DNA of 64,000 nucleotides from Acrocarpospora catenulata (lineage in GTDB: Bacteria > Actinomycetota > Actinomycetes > Streptosporangiales > Streptosporangiaceae). The number at the start of each line of letters is the position of its first letter. Within the stretch, counting starts at the first letter, position 1. Position numbers and translations under genes: made by a program. The DNA lies in assembly GCF_018476525.1 (NCBI RefSeq), contig NZ_JAHCST010000009.1:124001-188000 (forward strand), read 5' to 3'. The notes beneath the pieces were generated by a model. The model saw only the letters and a list, made by a program, of their open reading frames with translations. It ran no database searches and was not told the DNA's origin. Positions 17,286 to 26,083 of this stretch are shown here, in pieces.

Positions 17286-17727
17286 ATCATCCTGACGACA
17301 GCGCCCATCGCCAGGATGGCCTCACATCGCGAGACCAGCGGCAACACCGTCCCGGTGATGTACTACTGCTGCGGGCCGTTCCTCAGCCCTGGGAAGTGGC
17401 GTCTGCGTGAACCTGGGCTGTCTCGAACAATTGGCGGCGCGAGCGGTCAGCGGGTCCGTCGCCGGAGGCCGCGAGCTGGCGCGGGCGCATAACTCGACCA
17501 GGGGCGCTGTCGGTGGGCTTCTCCCCGCGATCAGTTTGCCGTGCTCGAAATGCCCTTCGGCGCGGACCAGGGCGGCCAGGCGGGGTCCGTTCACGGCGCT
17601 CCAGCGGGTCCGGGGGCGTTGATGATGGTCCTCAACTTCAAGCTCAGCCAGCGGTGCGAGTAGTGGGCATGCGCGACACCTGCGACCTCATCAAGCCGAC
17701 CTCGGCCTCGCCATCACAAGGCCTCCG
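17286..17727. other. Intergenic region without a convincing gene
   Basis: A weak inverted repeat (CATCCTG at 17288-17294, CAGGATG at 17312-17318) after the DUF1989 gene may end the operon. Frames of 70-90 codons exist on both strands, but none has coding-like composition throughout or a good ribosome site. A short run on the + strand near 17335-17400 (M-Y-Y-C-C-G-P-F-L-S) looks protein-like and may be a gene remnant that I cannot identify. Confidence 0.4.
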
Positions 17728-18183
17728 TCAGGGACACTCCTCGGTGATCCGCTTGATGTGCTGGTTGCGCAGCATAATGAGCTTGACCATGTAGCGGCGG
17801 AGCACCAGCAGTTCGGCGAGCCGGCCCAGCGGCCCGAAAGGGGCCTCGAACTCGACGGTGTCCCGCATCAGGGTGCCCTCGCCGGACGCCTCGAAGTAGT
17901 GGGCGTGGTGCCAGCGGCGGAACGGCCCGGCCACCTGCTCGTCCACGAACGAGTACGGCCGGTCGAGGGCACTGATCGTCGAGGTCAGCCGCCAGGGCAG
18001 CCCGAAGTGCCGGGCCTCCCAGGTCACCTGGTCACCCAAGGCCAGCCGGCCCGAGGTGACCCCGGCGACCGCCCGCTCCCGGGACGCGCGCATGGAGGAC
18101 GTATGGGTCTCCACCGACAACGAGATGTCGAACACGACCTCGACCGGAGCCTTGATCAGGGTGGCGAGCTCGAAGCGCGGCAT
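17728..18183 (-). CDS. SRPBCC (START/polyketide cyclase-like) family protein
   Basis: 151 residues. The N-terminus F-E-L-A-T-L-I-K-A-P-V-E-V-V-F-D and the strand pattern ending in D-T-V-E-F-E-A-P-F-G-P-L-G-R-L-A-E show the helix-grip fold of SRPBCC ligand-binding proteins. The ATG at 18183 begins exactly at the fold; the frame continues 12 codons upstream without a good ribosome site. The ligand is unknown. It stands alone, followed by nothing on its strand. Confidence 0.75.
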   Translation of the reverse strand: MPRFELATLIKAPVEVVFDISLSVETHTSSMRASRERAVAGVTSGRLALGDQVTWEARHFGLPWRLTSTISALDRPYSFVDEQVAGPFRRWHHAHYFEASGEGTLMRDTVEFEAPFGPLGRLAELLVLRRYMVKLIMLRNQHIKRITEECP

Positions 18184-18329
18184 GGGCCTGACCCTAGCTG
18201 GTGATGATTCCGGGGTCACTTCGGCTGGACCTCGTCAACGAATGATCTTGAGCGCTACCTCGACACCTCCCCCGTCGCCGCAACAGCCGTCACAGGATCT
18301 GACAGGTCGTCCCCACAAGTGATTGGGCC

Positions 18330-18386
18330 TTGCGTAATGATGCGTGGCCGTTTACGCTTCCGGCTCAAGTTAGGAAACCTTCCTAA
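18330..18386 (+). promoter_or_regulatory. Cellulase promoter with palindromic operator TTAGGAA-N3-TTCCTAA
   Basis: A -35-like TTGCGT (18330-18335) and a -10-like TACGCT (18353-18358) are 17 bases apart. A perfect palindrome with spacer ACC (18370-18386) follows 11 bases after the -10 element, where a bound repressor would block transcription. The same palindrome with spacer GCT, in the same place relative to its promoter, precedes the ABC importer at 24751. The promoter calls are by eye. Confidence 0.6.
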
Positions 18387-18420
18387 TAATTATCGGCCTC
18401 TACCCTCGTCAGGAGCGCCA

Positions 18421-20184
18421 ATGTTACGTGTGGAGCGCCCGCAGCCCCCCACGCAAGATCGCCCCAGACGCCGCCGCTCGCTCGTGGCGGCCGCTGTGCT
18501 CATGTTCGCCGTACCGTCCCTGACCGGTCTGACCTCCCAGACCGCGACCGCCAGAACCGCGCCCGTCCAGCTCATCTCCGGAGGAAAGCCGGCCACGGCG
18601 TCGTCGATCGAGGGGACGGGGTTCGAGGCCGGGCGGGCGGTGGATGGGAACACCGCCACCCGATGGGCCTCGGCCGAGGGTAGTGACCCGCAGTGGATCC
18701 GGATCGACCTGGGCGGCTCGTACGCCGTGTCCCGGGTGCGGTTGAACTGGGAGGTCGCCTACGGCAAGGCCTACCGGATCGAAGTCTCCCCCGACGGCAG
18801 CAACTGGACGAGCATCTACTCCACGAGCACGTCCGACGGCGGCATCGACGACCTGACCGCCTCGGGCACCGGTCGCTACGTCCGCATGTACGGCACCGCG
18901 CGCGGCACCCAGTGGGGCTACTCGCTGTGGGAGTTCGAGGTCTACGGCACGCCGGCCGCAGGCGGCGACACCACTCCCCCAAGCGTGCCAGGCAACCTGC
19001 GCTCGACGGGCACAACCTCCAGCAGTGTGTCACTGGCCTGGAACGCCAGCACCGACAACGTCGGCGTCACCGGCTACGAGGTCTACCGGGGTAGCACCCA
19101 GGTGGCCACGGTGACCGGCACCAGCCACACCGACACCGGCCTGGCCGCCGCGACCTCCTACACCTACACCGTCCGCGCCCGCGACGCCGCCGGCAACCGC
19201 TCTGCGGCCAGCACGGCGATCACCGTCCAGACCGCCAGCGGTGGCGGCACCCCGGTCGCGGCCAACGGACAGCTCCGGGTGTGCGGCACCAAACTGTGCA
19301 ACGAGGCCGGCAAGCAGATCCAGCTCCGCGGCATGAGCAGCCACGGCATCCAGTGGTACAACCAGTGCCTCAACACCGCCTCGCTCGACGCGCTGGCCAA
19401 CGACTGGAAGGCCGACATCCTCCGGATCTCGATGTACATCCAGGAAGGCGGGTACGAGACCAACCCCCGGATGTTCACCGACCGGGTCCACCAGCTGATC
19501 GACATGGCCACCGCGCGCGGGATGTACGCCCTGGTGGACTGGCACATGCTCACCCCCGGTGACCCGAACTACAACCTCAGCCGGGCGCAGACGTTCTTCA
19601 CCGAGATCGCCCAGCGGCACAACGCCAAGAAGAACGTGCTCTACGAGATCGCCAACGAGCCGAACGGCGACTCCGTCACCTGGTCGGTCATCCGCAACTA
19701 CGCCAACCAGCTCGTCCCGGTGATCCGCCAGTACGACCCCGACGCCCCGATCCTGGTCGGCACTCCCGCCTGGTCCTCGCTCGGCGTCTCCGGTCCCGGC
19801 GACCAGACCGACACCATCCGCAACAACCCGGTCAGCGGGACGAACATCATGTACACCTTCCACTTCTACGCGGCCTCGCACGGCACCGCGTACCTGAACG
19901 CGCTGTCCCGCGCGGCCGACCTCCTGCCGATGTTCGTGAGCGAGTTCGGCACCCAGACCGCCTCCGGCGACGGCGCCAACAACTTCAGCAGGTCCCAGCA
20001 GTACCTCGATCTGATGGCGCAGAAGAAGATCAGCTGGGTGAACTGGAACTACTCCGACGACTTCCGCACCGGCGCGGTCTTCACCACCGGCACCTGTCCG
20101 AACGGCCCCTTCGCGGGGACGAGCAGGTTGAAGGAGGCCGGCGTCTGGGTCCGCGACCGGATCCGCACCGCCGACGACTTCTGA
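18421..20184 (+). CDS. Secreted GH5 endoglucanase (cellulase) with discoidin/CBM32-like and Fn3 domains
   Basis: 587 residues. An arginine-rich n-region and hydrophobic stretch form a signal peptide (possible Tat type, R-R-R-R-S-L-V). Next come an F5/8 type C (CBM32-like) domain at about 45-180, a fibronectin type III domain at about 187-275 (T-P-P-S-V-P-G-N-L) and a GH5 barrel at about 285-587. The acid/base glutamate lies in E-I-A-N-E-P-N-G-D and the nucleophile in F-V-S-E-F-G-T-Q. It should cut internal beta-1,4-glucan bonds outside the cell. The second codon is TTA, the rare leucine codon read by the bldA tRNA in streptomycetes. Its operator is shared with the ABC importer at 24751, which probably imports the products. 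Confidence 0.9.
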   Translation: MLRVERPQPPTQDRPRRRRSLVAAAVLMFAVPSLTGLTSQTATARTAPVQLISGGKPATASSIEGTGFEAGRAVDGNTATRWASAEGSDPQWIRIDLGGSYAVSRVRLNWEVAYGKAYRIEVSPDGSNWTSIYSTSTSDGGIDDLTASGTGRYVRMYGTARGTQWGYSLWEFEVYGTPAAGGDTTPPSVPGNLRSTGTTSSSVSLAWNASTDNVGVTGYEVYRGSTQVATVTGTSHTDTGLAAATSYTYTVRARDAAGNRSAASTAITVQTASGGGTPVAANGQLRVCGTKLCNEAGKQIQLRGMSSHGIQWYNQCLNTASLDALANDWKADILRISMYIQEGGYETNPRMFTDRVHQLIDMATARGMYALVDWHMLTPGDPNYNLSRAQTFFTEIAQRHNAKKNVLYEIANEPNGDSVTWSVIRNYANQLVPVIRQYDPDAPILVGTPAWSSLGVSGPGDQTDTIRNNPVSGTNIMYTFHFYAASHGTAYLNALSRAADLLPMFVSEFGTQTASGDGANNFSRSQQYLDLMAQKKISWVNWNYSDDFRTGAVFTTGTCPNGPFAGTSRLKEAGVWVRDRIRTADDF

Positions 20185-20194
20185 TCAAGGACAA

Positions 20195-20230
20195 CGCGCG
20201 GGTGTATTCCTTGGCGGATACACCCGCGCG
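20195..20230. terminator. Bidirectional terminator between convergent genes
   Basis: A perfect 13-base stem (CGCGCGGGTGTAT at 20195-20207 with its complement at 20218-20230) and a 10-base loop lies just after the cellulase stop and before the end of the convergent gene at 20273. No T-run follows, which is common in high-GC actinomycetes. Confidence 0.8.
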
Positions 20231-20272
20231 AACCACCCGTTCGGCCTTCAGAAGATCCAGATTCGCCGGAGC

Positions 20273-21028
20273 CTAAGCGGCCAGGCTGTCGATCAGCACG
20301 TCTGGTGCTTGGGCCAGCGACGGCCCGTACCAGGTGAGATGCCGACCGCTCACCAGGGCCGACGGCAGGCCAGGGAAGCTTTCGGGTCCGTCGTCCGCGG
20401 TGAAGCGGTAGGGCTCGTCGGGCAGTACCACCAGATCGGGTCCGGCCTGCCGGATTTCCTGTGGCGTGGTGCGCGGGTAGCGCTCGGTGTGCTCGACGAA
20501 CACGTTGTCCACGCCGAGGCGGGCCAGCACGTCGCCGGTGAAGGTATCGCGGCCGACGGCCATCCACGGGCGCCGCCACACCAGGATCGCCGCGCGCCGC
20601 CGGCGTGGCGGCTCGGGACGGTCCCAGGCGCGGGCCGCATCGTCCAGCCAGCTGGGGCGGGACACGCGGCAGGCCTCGGTCAGCATACGGTGCAGCGAGG
20701 TCAGCGCCTCGGGCACGGTACGCACGACGGTCGTCCACACCGCGATCCCGGACGCGCGCAGCGCCTCCAGGTCGGGCTCGCGATTCTCCTCGAAGTTGGC
20801 CAGCACCACGTCGGGCCGCAGGTCCCGGATCCGGTCCAGATCGGGGTTCTTGGTCCCCCTGACACGGACGACCGGCAGACCGGCAGGCTGGACGCACCAG
20901 TCGGTGGCACCGACCAGAAGTCGCGGATCGGTCGCGGCCACGGCTTCGGTCAGCGACGGCACCAGCGAGACGACCCGCCGTACCTCTGGGGGGACGGCCA
21001 CGTCACGGCCCTCATCGTCGTACGCCAT
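20273..21028 (-). CDS. Helical-backbone metal receptor/cobalamin-binding protein (BtuF/TroA-like)
   Basis: 251 residues. R-R-V-V-S-L-V-P-S-L-T-E-A-V, L-V-G-A-T-D-W-C-V-Q-P and L-R-P-D-V-V-L-A-N-F-E-E-N are typical of the BtuF-like periplasmic binding fold, as is the C-terminal A-P-D-V-L-I-D-S-L. There is no signal peptide in the chosen start, as in many actinobacterial cytosolic or misannotated members. The C-D-W-C histidine/cysteine region may bind a corrinoid. No transporter gene is adjacent. The ATG at 21028 follows an AAAGGGGAA ribosome site; longer versions of the frame lack one. Confidence 0.8.
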   Translation of the reverse strand: MAYDDEGRDVAVPPEVRRVVSLVPSLTEAVAATDPRLLVGATDWCVQPAGLPVVRVRGTKNPDLDRIRDLRPDVVLANFEENREPDLEALRASGIAVWTTVVRTVPEALTSLHRMLTEACRVSRPSWLDDAARAWDRPEPPRRRRAAILVWRRPWMAVGRDTFTGDVLARLGVDNVFVEHTERYPRTTPQEIRQAGPDLVVLPDEPYRFTADDGPESFPGLPSALVSGRHLTWYGPSLAQAPDVLIDSLAA

Positions 21029-21170
21029 GGGGCATATGTTCCCCTTTCCGCCAACTCCCGCCAACCAGGGATAGCTGCGGAGGAGTTTTCGGGAGGCAGC
21101 TGCCTGAAACGGGTGTGGTGATCGGGGCGGATTGGGAGGCGGGCGGTTCCCGTGTAATGATGACGGCGCC

Positions 21171-21737
21171 ATGACAAGCGCCACCTCTGCCACGACGCCC
21201 TTCCGCGTCGTCCGGGCCGTCGTCTTCGCGACGGTCTCGGTCGTGCTGAGCGTCGGCGCGCACGCGTACGCCGGCGGGTCCGTCTCGGCGGGTTCCCTGC
21301 TGCTGGCGCTGGCGCTCTCGTTAGTCGTCGGCCTGGCGCTGGCCGGGCGGGAACGCTCGATGCGGGCGATCTTCCCGGCGCTGGCCGGGTGCCAGGCCGT
21401 GCTGCACCTGCTTTTCTCGTACGCCCACACCATCGAGCCGGTGGCCGGCCACCACCATGCCACCACGTTGCTCCCCAGCCTGAGCATGCTGATCGCCCAC
21501 GCCTGGGCGGCCGGGTTGACGGCCCTGTGGCTGGCCCGGGGCGAGGCGCTCCTGTGGGGGCTGTTACGCCGCCTCGAATTCCGGCTCCTGCTGCTGCTCC
21601 GGGTGGTCCTCGACCCCGGCCACGCGCAGCCGTCCGTTCCTCCCGCCGAGTGCGTCATCGTGCCGCGTTCGGCGTTGTTCGGCCATGAGATGGGCCGCCG
21701 GGGTCCTCCCGGCATCGTCAGCCTCGTCGCCGCCTGA
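21171..21737 (+). CDS. Membrane protein upstream of the copper chaperone
   Basis: 188 residues with about four hydrophobic helices (about 12-35, 40-60, 65-90 and 105-135), a cluster of histidines (G-H-H-H-A-T, about 98) between the third and fourth helix, and a polar C-terminal tail. The histidine cluster and the following PCuAC and DyP genes suggest a role in copper handling at the membrane, as these three genes are often neighbours in actinobacteria. No enzymatic motif is seen. It contains two TTA codons. Confidence 0.7.
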   Translation: MTSATSATTPFRVVRAVVFATVSVVLSVGAHAYAGGSVSAGSLLLALALSLVVGLALAGRERSMRAIFPALAGCQAVLHLLFSYAHTIEPVAGHHHATTLLPSLSMLIAHAWAAGLTALWLARGEALLWGLLRRLEFRLLLLLRVVLDPGHAQPSVPPAECVIVPRSALFGHEMGRRGPPGIVSLVAA

Positions 21738-21828
21738 CCCAGCGGTCAGCGCGGCATCTCCGTGATCACCGGATTCGATCCGGCCCTCTGACGTCGCTGC
21801 CGTTTCCCCTCGAAAGGGTCTGTTTCTC

Positions 21829-22404
21829 ATGTCCTCGCGCCTTGCGCTGTCCGCGTTCGCCGTCGCCGCCGTACTCGCGATCTCCTCCTGTGGATCCCAG
21901 GAGACCCCCACCGCCGCCGCGCCCGCTTCCTCCGCGCCCGTTTCCTCTGCGCCCGCTCCCTCGCCCACCGGTCCGGCCCTGTCCATCACCGACCCGTGGA
22001 TCAAGACCACCGAGAAAGGCATGACCGCCGCCTTCGGCACCCTGGTCAACAACTCCGGCTCCGACATCACGGTCGTGTCCGGAGCCACCCCGCTGTCGTC
22101 CATGGTCGAACTCCACGAGGTCGTCGAGAACGACGGCAAGATGGTGATGCAGCCCAAGGAGGGCGGGTTCGTCATCCCCGCGAACGGCTCGCACGAACTG
22201 AAGCCCGGCGGCGACCACATCATGCTCATGAGCGTCTCGGAGGCCGTGAAGCCCGGCGCCGAGATCGAGTTCACCCTGACGCTCAAGGACGGCGGAACCT
22301 TCACCTTCACCGCCCTCGGCAAGGACTTCGCCGGAGCCAAGGAGGACTACCAGCCCGGCGGCGACATGAACATGGGCGAGGAGACGGACGCCGACAATGG
22401 CTGA
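21829..22404 (+). CDS. PCuAC-type periplasmic copper chaperone lipoprotein
   Basis: 191 residues with a lipoprotein signal (A-I-S-S-C), a Pro/Ala/Ser linker and a PCuAC cupredoxin-like domain. The copper ligands fit H(M)X10MX21HXM: His in E-L-H-E-V, Met in K-M-V-M-Q, and the closing D-H-I-M-L-M. It holds Cu(I) outside the membrane and in known systems supplies cytochrome oxidase assembly or copper enzymes. The C-terminus has a further Met-rich stretch (D-M-N-M-G-E-E). The stop overlaps an ATG that begins the remains of the peroxidase's Tat signal. Confidence 0.9.
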   Translation: MSSRLALSAFAVAAVLAISSCGSQETPTAAAPASSAPVSSAPAPSPTGPALSITDPWIKTTEKGMTAAFGTLVNNSGSDITVVSGATPLSSMVELHEVVENDGKMVMQPKEGGFVIPANGSHELKPGGDHIMLMSVSEAVKPGAEIEFTLTLKDGGTFTFTALGKDFAGAKEDYQPGGDMNMGEETDADNG

Positions 22405-22430
22405 GTCCCAGCTGACCCGCCGAGGCCATC
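22397..22430 (+). pseudogene. Remnant of the Tat signal n-region of the DyP peroxidase, out of frame
   Basis: The ATG at 22397 overlaps the PCuAC stop and encodes M-A-E-S-Q-L-T-R-R-G, a typical twin-arginine n-region. Its frame then differs from the peroxidase frame, and the hydrophobic h-region that should follow is missing. A TGA at 22413 in the peroxidase frame confirms that the two parts are not joined. Confidence 0.6.
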
Positions 22431-23462
22431 GTGCCGTTCCATGGCCCCCGTCAGGCGGGCATCGCCACCGAGCCGCAGGCACACGCCGTCTTCATCGCAT
22501 TCGACCTGCGCGAGAACACCGATCGGGACGCTCTCGGCCGCATGATGCGCCTGCTCACCGACGACGCGAGGCGGCTCACCCAGGGCCGTCCCGCGCTGGC
22601 CGACACCGAGCCGGAACTGGCCTCCCCACCCGCCCGGCTGACCGTCACCTTCGGCTTCGGCCCCGGCCTGTACGCCAAGGCGAAAACCCGCTCCCCGATC
22701 AAGCCCCTCCCGGCGTTCACCATCGACAAGCTGGAGAAACGCTGGTCCGGCGGAGACCTGCTGGTGCAGATCTGCGCCGACGACCCGCTGACCGTGACGC
22801 ACGCGCTCCGAATGATCGTCAAGGACGCCCGCTCGTTCGCCACCGTCCGCTGGACCCAGCGGGGTTTCCGTCGCGCGGCGGGGACCCAGCCCGCCGGGCA
22901 GACCCAGCGCAACGTGATGGGCCAGCTCGACGGCACCGCCAACCCCGTGCCCGGCACCCCTGACTTCGACCTGGCGGTGTGGCGCCCCGACGGAACGACC
23001 ACACTCGTCGTACGCCGGATCCGTGCCGAGATGGAGACCTGGGACGCCGCCGACGTGGTGGCCAAGGAGTTCACCATCGGCCGCCGCCTGTCGACGGGAG
23101 CCCCACTGACCGGCACCAGGGAGCAGGACCCACCGGACTTCGCGGCGACCGGCCCCCGCGGCTTCCCGATCATCTCCGAGTACGCCCACATCCGCCGTGC
23201 CCACGTCGGCGACCCCTCGTTGCGCATCCTGCGCCGCGTCTACAACTACGACGAAGGGGTCACCAAGCAGGGTCACGCCGACTCCGGGCTGGTGTTCGCC
23301 TCCTACCAGGCCGACATCGAGCGACAGTTCGTCCCTATCCAGCGCCAACTGGCCGAAGCCGACCTGCTCAACGAGTGGACGACCCCGATCGGCTCGGCCG
23401 TCTTCGCCATCCCGAAGGGCTGCGGCCCGGAGGGCTGGATCGGGCAGGAAGTCCTGTCATGA
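22431..23462 (+). CDS. DyP-type heme peroxidase lacking its secretion signal
   Basis: 343 residues from a GTG with only a weak ribosome site. The mature-domain start V-P-F-H-G-P-R-Q-A-G-I is that of secreted Tat-dependent DyPs. The distal-side motif G-Q-L-D-G-T-A-N-P contains the conserved GxxDG, a candidate proximal histidine lies in H-I-R-R-A-H-V-G-D, and R-R-V-Y-N-Y-D-E-G and F-A-S-Y-Q complete the family pattern. DyPs use peroxide to oxidise dyes or phenols, or take part in heme/iron handling. In this form it would stay in the cytoplasm or not be made at all. The catalytic domain itself appears intact. Confidence 0.75.
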   Translation: MPFHGPRQAGIATEPQAHAVFIAFDLRENTDRDALGRMMRLLTDDARRLTQGRPALADTEPELASPPARLTVTFGFGPGLYAKAKTRSPIKPLPAFTIDKLEKRWSGGDLLVQICADDPLTVTHALRMIVKDARSFATVRWTQRGFRRAAGTQPAGQTQRNVMGQLDGTANPVPGTPDFDLAVWRPDGTTTLVVRRIRAEMETWDAADVVAKEFTIGRRLSTGAPLTGTREQDPPDFAATGPRGFPIISEYAHIRRAHVGDPSLRILRRVYNYDEGVTKQGHADSGLVFASYQADIERQFVPIQRQLAEADLLNEWTTPIGSAVFAIPKGCGPEGWIGQEVLS

Positions 23463-23503
23463 GGACGCTCCCGCTCACGACAGCCTCCCGGAGGACGTCC
23501 GCT

Positions 23504-24448
23504 CTACCGCGCCTGGGCGAACCGGGCCATGTGGTCGTCGCTCAGTTCGATGTCCTCAGCCCCGAACGCCTCGTCCAACTGCTCCACCCGGCTGACACCA
23601 ACGATCGGGTCGATCCCCTGGCGCATCATCCACGCGAGCACGACCTGGTTGCGGGTCGCGTCCAGATCACGCGCGACGTCGTCGAGGACCGCAAGCACGC
23701 GAGCCGTTCCCGGGTGATCGTACGCTTCGGAGAACGGCTTGTCGGGGCGGGTGTACCCGCCTTGCATGAGTGGCGTGTAGCACCAGACGGCCAGCTTCTC
23801 GTGGCGGGCGAAATCGAGATCGTCCGCCGTCAGTAACTTGTGCCCTGCCTCCGGTAGCGCGCCATAAGGACGCGGCTGGACCAGAGAATGCCGCAACTGC
23901 AGGGCCGACCATGGCGTCAGGCCCTGCTCGCGGGCAATCGATCGGGCTTGCTCAACCCGCCACCCTGCGTGGTTGGCAGCGCCAATCCGGTGCGCCACAC
24001 CACGCGACACGAGCTCACCGAAGGCTTCCACCGTCTCCTGGAGAGACACCGCGCGGTCCTCCGCGTGCGCCCACAGCATGTCGACACAGTCGATGCCCAG
24101 CCGTTCCAGACTGCCGTCGATGCCCGCCATGATCGCGCCGCGAGAAAGACCTTCCGCGCTCTCAGGCCAGGAATGCGGAATCAGAGGATTGTGCCGCACC
24201 TTCGTAGCGATCCTGACACTCTCACGCCCCCCAGGATTGAGGCGGAACCACTCCCCCAGGACCCGCTCACTCGCCCCTCCGACACCGCTGGAGTCGTTCC
24301 AGAACGAGTAGCAGTTGGCGGTGTCCAGCCACACCCCACCGGCCTCGACGAAACGGTCGAGAATGACGAACGCGTCCTTGGTGTCGATCAAAGTGCCGTA
24401 GTCCATCGTTCCCAGCACGATGCGCCCGGGGGCAATTGTCGTGTTCAT
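23504..24448 (-). CDS. Aldo/keto reductase
   Basis: About 314 residues. R-I-V-L-G-T-M-D-Y-G starts the barrel; the catalytic set can be traced as Asp in W-L-D-T-A-N-C-Y, Tyr in the same motif, Lys in R-I-A-T-K-V-R and His in M-L-W-A-H-A-E-D. An NADPH-dependent reductase of the yeast GCY/YghZ-like group is likely; the substrate is unknown. The ATG at 24448 has a poor ribosome site and a TTG at 24463 is possible. It is divergent from the sugar ABC importer and could be linked to sugar metabolism. Confidence 0.82.
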   Translation of the reverse strand: MNTTIAPGRIVLGTMDYGTLIDTKDAFVILDRFVEAGGVWLDTANCYSFWNDSSGVGGASERVLGEWFRLNPGGRESVRIATKVRHNPLIPHSWPESAEGLSRGAIMAGIDGSLERLGIDCVDMLWAHAEDRAVSLQETVEAFGELVSRGVAHRIGAANHAGWRVEQARSIAREQGLTPWSALQLRHSLVQPRPYGALPEAGHKLLTADDLDFARHEKLAVWCYTPLMQGGYTRPDKPFSEAYDHPGTARVLAVLDDVARDLDATRNQVVLAWMMRQGIDPIVGVSRVEQLDEAFGAEDIELSDDHMARFAQAR

Positions 24449-24675
24449 GTGATCATCAAACAACCTGGAGTGCGCGCCAGGTCAAGGACGACATCCCTTC
24501 CGACCCGGGTCGCCGGGCTGCCCGCCGCCGCTCAGCGGGCCACCGTCTCGAAGAAGAAGCCCTCGAAGCCGACCCCTCGCCCAAACCACAGCCCCTCCGG
24601 CTCGGGCCCCTCACAACCGCTGCCCTACCCGGTGGCTTCCGTGGTCACGAGTCGGTTGCGAGAGGTTTCTCGCGC

Positions 24676-24730
24676 TTGACGAGTTCGGAAAGTTTACTTA
24701 CTTTCTAGATTCGTTAGGAAGCTTTCCTAA
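24676..24730 (+). promoter_or_regulatory. ABC importer promoter with palindromic operator TTAGGAA-N3-TTCCTAA
   Basis: TTGACG (24676-24681) and TACTTT (24699-24704) are 17 bases apart. The perfect palindrome (24714-24730, spacer GCT) begins nine bases after the -10 element and ends 20 bases before the start codon. Same motif and geometry as before the cellulase gene. The rest of the gap from 24449 to 24675 shows no gene. Confidence 0.65.
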
Positions 24731-24750
24731 TGTGGGCGTTGGGAGGACCC

Positions 24751-26079
24751 GTGCACAGAATCGTTCTCGCCGTGGCCGCGCTGGCCGTCTCCACCGCCTG
24801 TACGGCGGGTACCGACGCCCCCGCCCTCGGCTCCCAGCCCAGACCGTCGGGGTCGGCGACCCTCCCGGCGGCCACCATCGAGCTGTGGCACGGCTTCGCG
24901 GCCGACTCGGAGGTGAAGGCGTTCACCGACGCCATCGCCGGATTCAACAAGAAGTTCCCGCAGATCACCGTGAAGCTGGTCAAGGGCGTACAGGACGAAC
25001 ACATCACCCAGGCGGTACGCGGCGGCAACGCGCCGGACGTGGCATCCTCCTTCACCACCGACAACGTGGCGCAGTGGTGCCGCAGCGGGGTCTTCCAGGA
25101 CCTCACCACGGTGATCAAGCAGGACGGCATCGACCTGTCGGTGCTCCCGGCGGCGGCCCGCGCCTACACCGAGTTCGAGGGCAAACGCTGCACCATGCCG
25201 CTGCTGGCCGACGCCTACGGCCTCTACTACAACAAGGCCCTGATGAAGGGCAACGAGCCGCCCAGGACGCTGTCGGAGCTGACCAGGCTGGCCAAGGAAC
25301 TCACCGTCCGGGACGCCAACGGCAAGATCAAGGTGGCCGGGTTCATTCCGAGCACCCGGTACTACGAGAACTCGCTGTCCCACCTCGGCCCGATGGTCGG
25401 CGGCAAGTGGTACAACCCGGACGGCACCTCCGCGATCGGCTCCGACCCCGCCTGGAAGCAACTGCTGACCTGGCAGAAGGAACTCATCGACTGGTACGGC
25501 TTCGAGAACCTGGAGACCTTCCGCAAGGGCCTGGGCGACGAATGGGGCTCCGAGCACCCGTTCTTCAAGGGCAAGGTCGCCATGGTCCTGGACGGCGAGT
25601 GGCGGAACGCCATGATCGCCGCCGATGACGACGCCAAGTCCATGGACTACGGCACCGCCCCACTCCCGGTCGCCGACGACAAACCCGACCTGTACGGCTC
25701 CGGCTTCGTCGCGGGCACCGTGATCGGCGTGCCCAAGGGCGCCAAGAACCCGCAGGCCGCCTGGGAACTGGTGAAGTACCTGACCACCGACACCGACGGC
25801 CTGGTCACCCTCTCCAACGCGCTGCGCAACGTGCCCACCACCAAGGCGGCGATGGATTCCCCGGCGCTGGCCAAGGACGCCAATTTCGCCACCTTCCTGG
25901 AGATCTTCAACCACCCGAAGACGACCACCCTGCCCTCCAACGTCAACAGCGTCTTCAACCAGGAGGCGTTCACCACCTTCGTGGCGGAGTGGGAAGCCGG
26001 CCGGATCAAGGACCTGGACGCGGGCCTGGCCAACGTGGACAAGCAGATCGACGACAAGCGCAAGCTGTCCGGGGGCTGA
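24751..26079 (+). CDS. Sugar ABC transporter substrate-binding lipoprotein
   Basis: About 442 residues from a GTG preceded by GGAGG. The lipobox is V-S-T-A-C. I-E-L-W-H-G-F, the domain F-N-K-K-F-P-Q-I-T-V and the aromatic stretches (Y-G-L-Y-Y-N, W-Y-N-P-D-G, W-R-N-A-M) mark a family 1 carbohydrate-binding protein, UgpB/MalE-like. It would capture an oligosaccharide outside the membrane and pass it to the two permeases downstream. The shared operator with the GH5 cellulase suggests cello-oligosaccharides. No ATPase is encoded here, so a shared MsiK-type ATPase is probably used, as is usual in actinomycetes. Confidence 0.9.
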   Translation: MHRIVLAVAALAVSTACTAGTDAPALGSQPRPSGSATLPAATIELWHGFAADSEVKAFTDAIAGFNKKFPQITVKLVKGVQDEHITQAVRGGNAPDVASSFTTDNVAQWCRSGVFQDLTTVIKQDGIDLSVLPAAARAYTEFEGKRCTMPLLADAYGLYYNKALMKGNEPPRTLSELTRLAKELTVRDANGKIKVAGFIPSTRYYENSLSHLGPMVGGKWYNPDGTSAIGSDPAWKQLLTWQKELIDWYGFENLETFRKGLGDEWGSEHPFFKGKVAMVLDGEWRNAMIAADDDAKSMDYGTAPLPVADDKPDLYGSGFVAGTVIGVPKGAKNPQAAWELVKYLTTDTDGLVTLSNALRNVPTTKAAMDSPALAKDANFATFLEIFNHPKTTTLPSNVNSVFNQEAFTTFVAEWEAGRIKDLDAGLANVDKQIDDKRKLSGG

Positions 26080-26083
26080 GCGG

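Noticed and set aside
17407-17622. A 71-codon frame between DUF1989 and SRPBCC genes
   Set aside because: No ribosome site, no motif and overlapping frames of similar length on the other strand.
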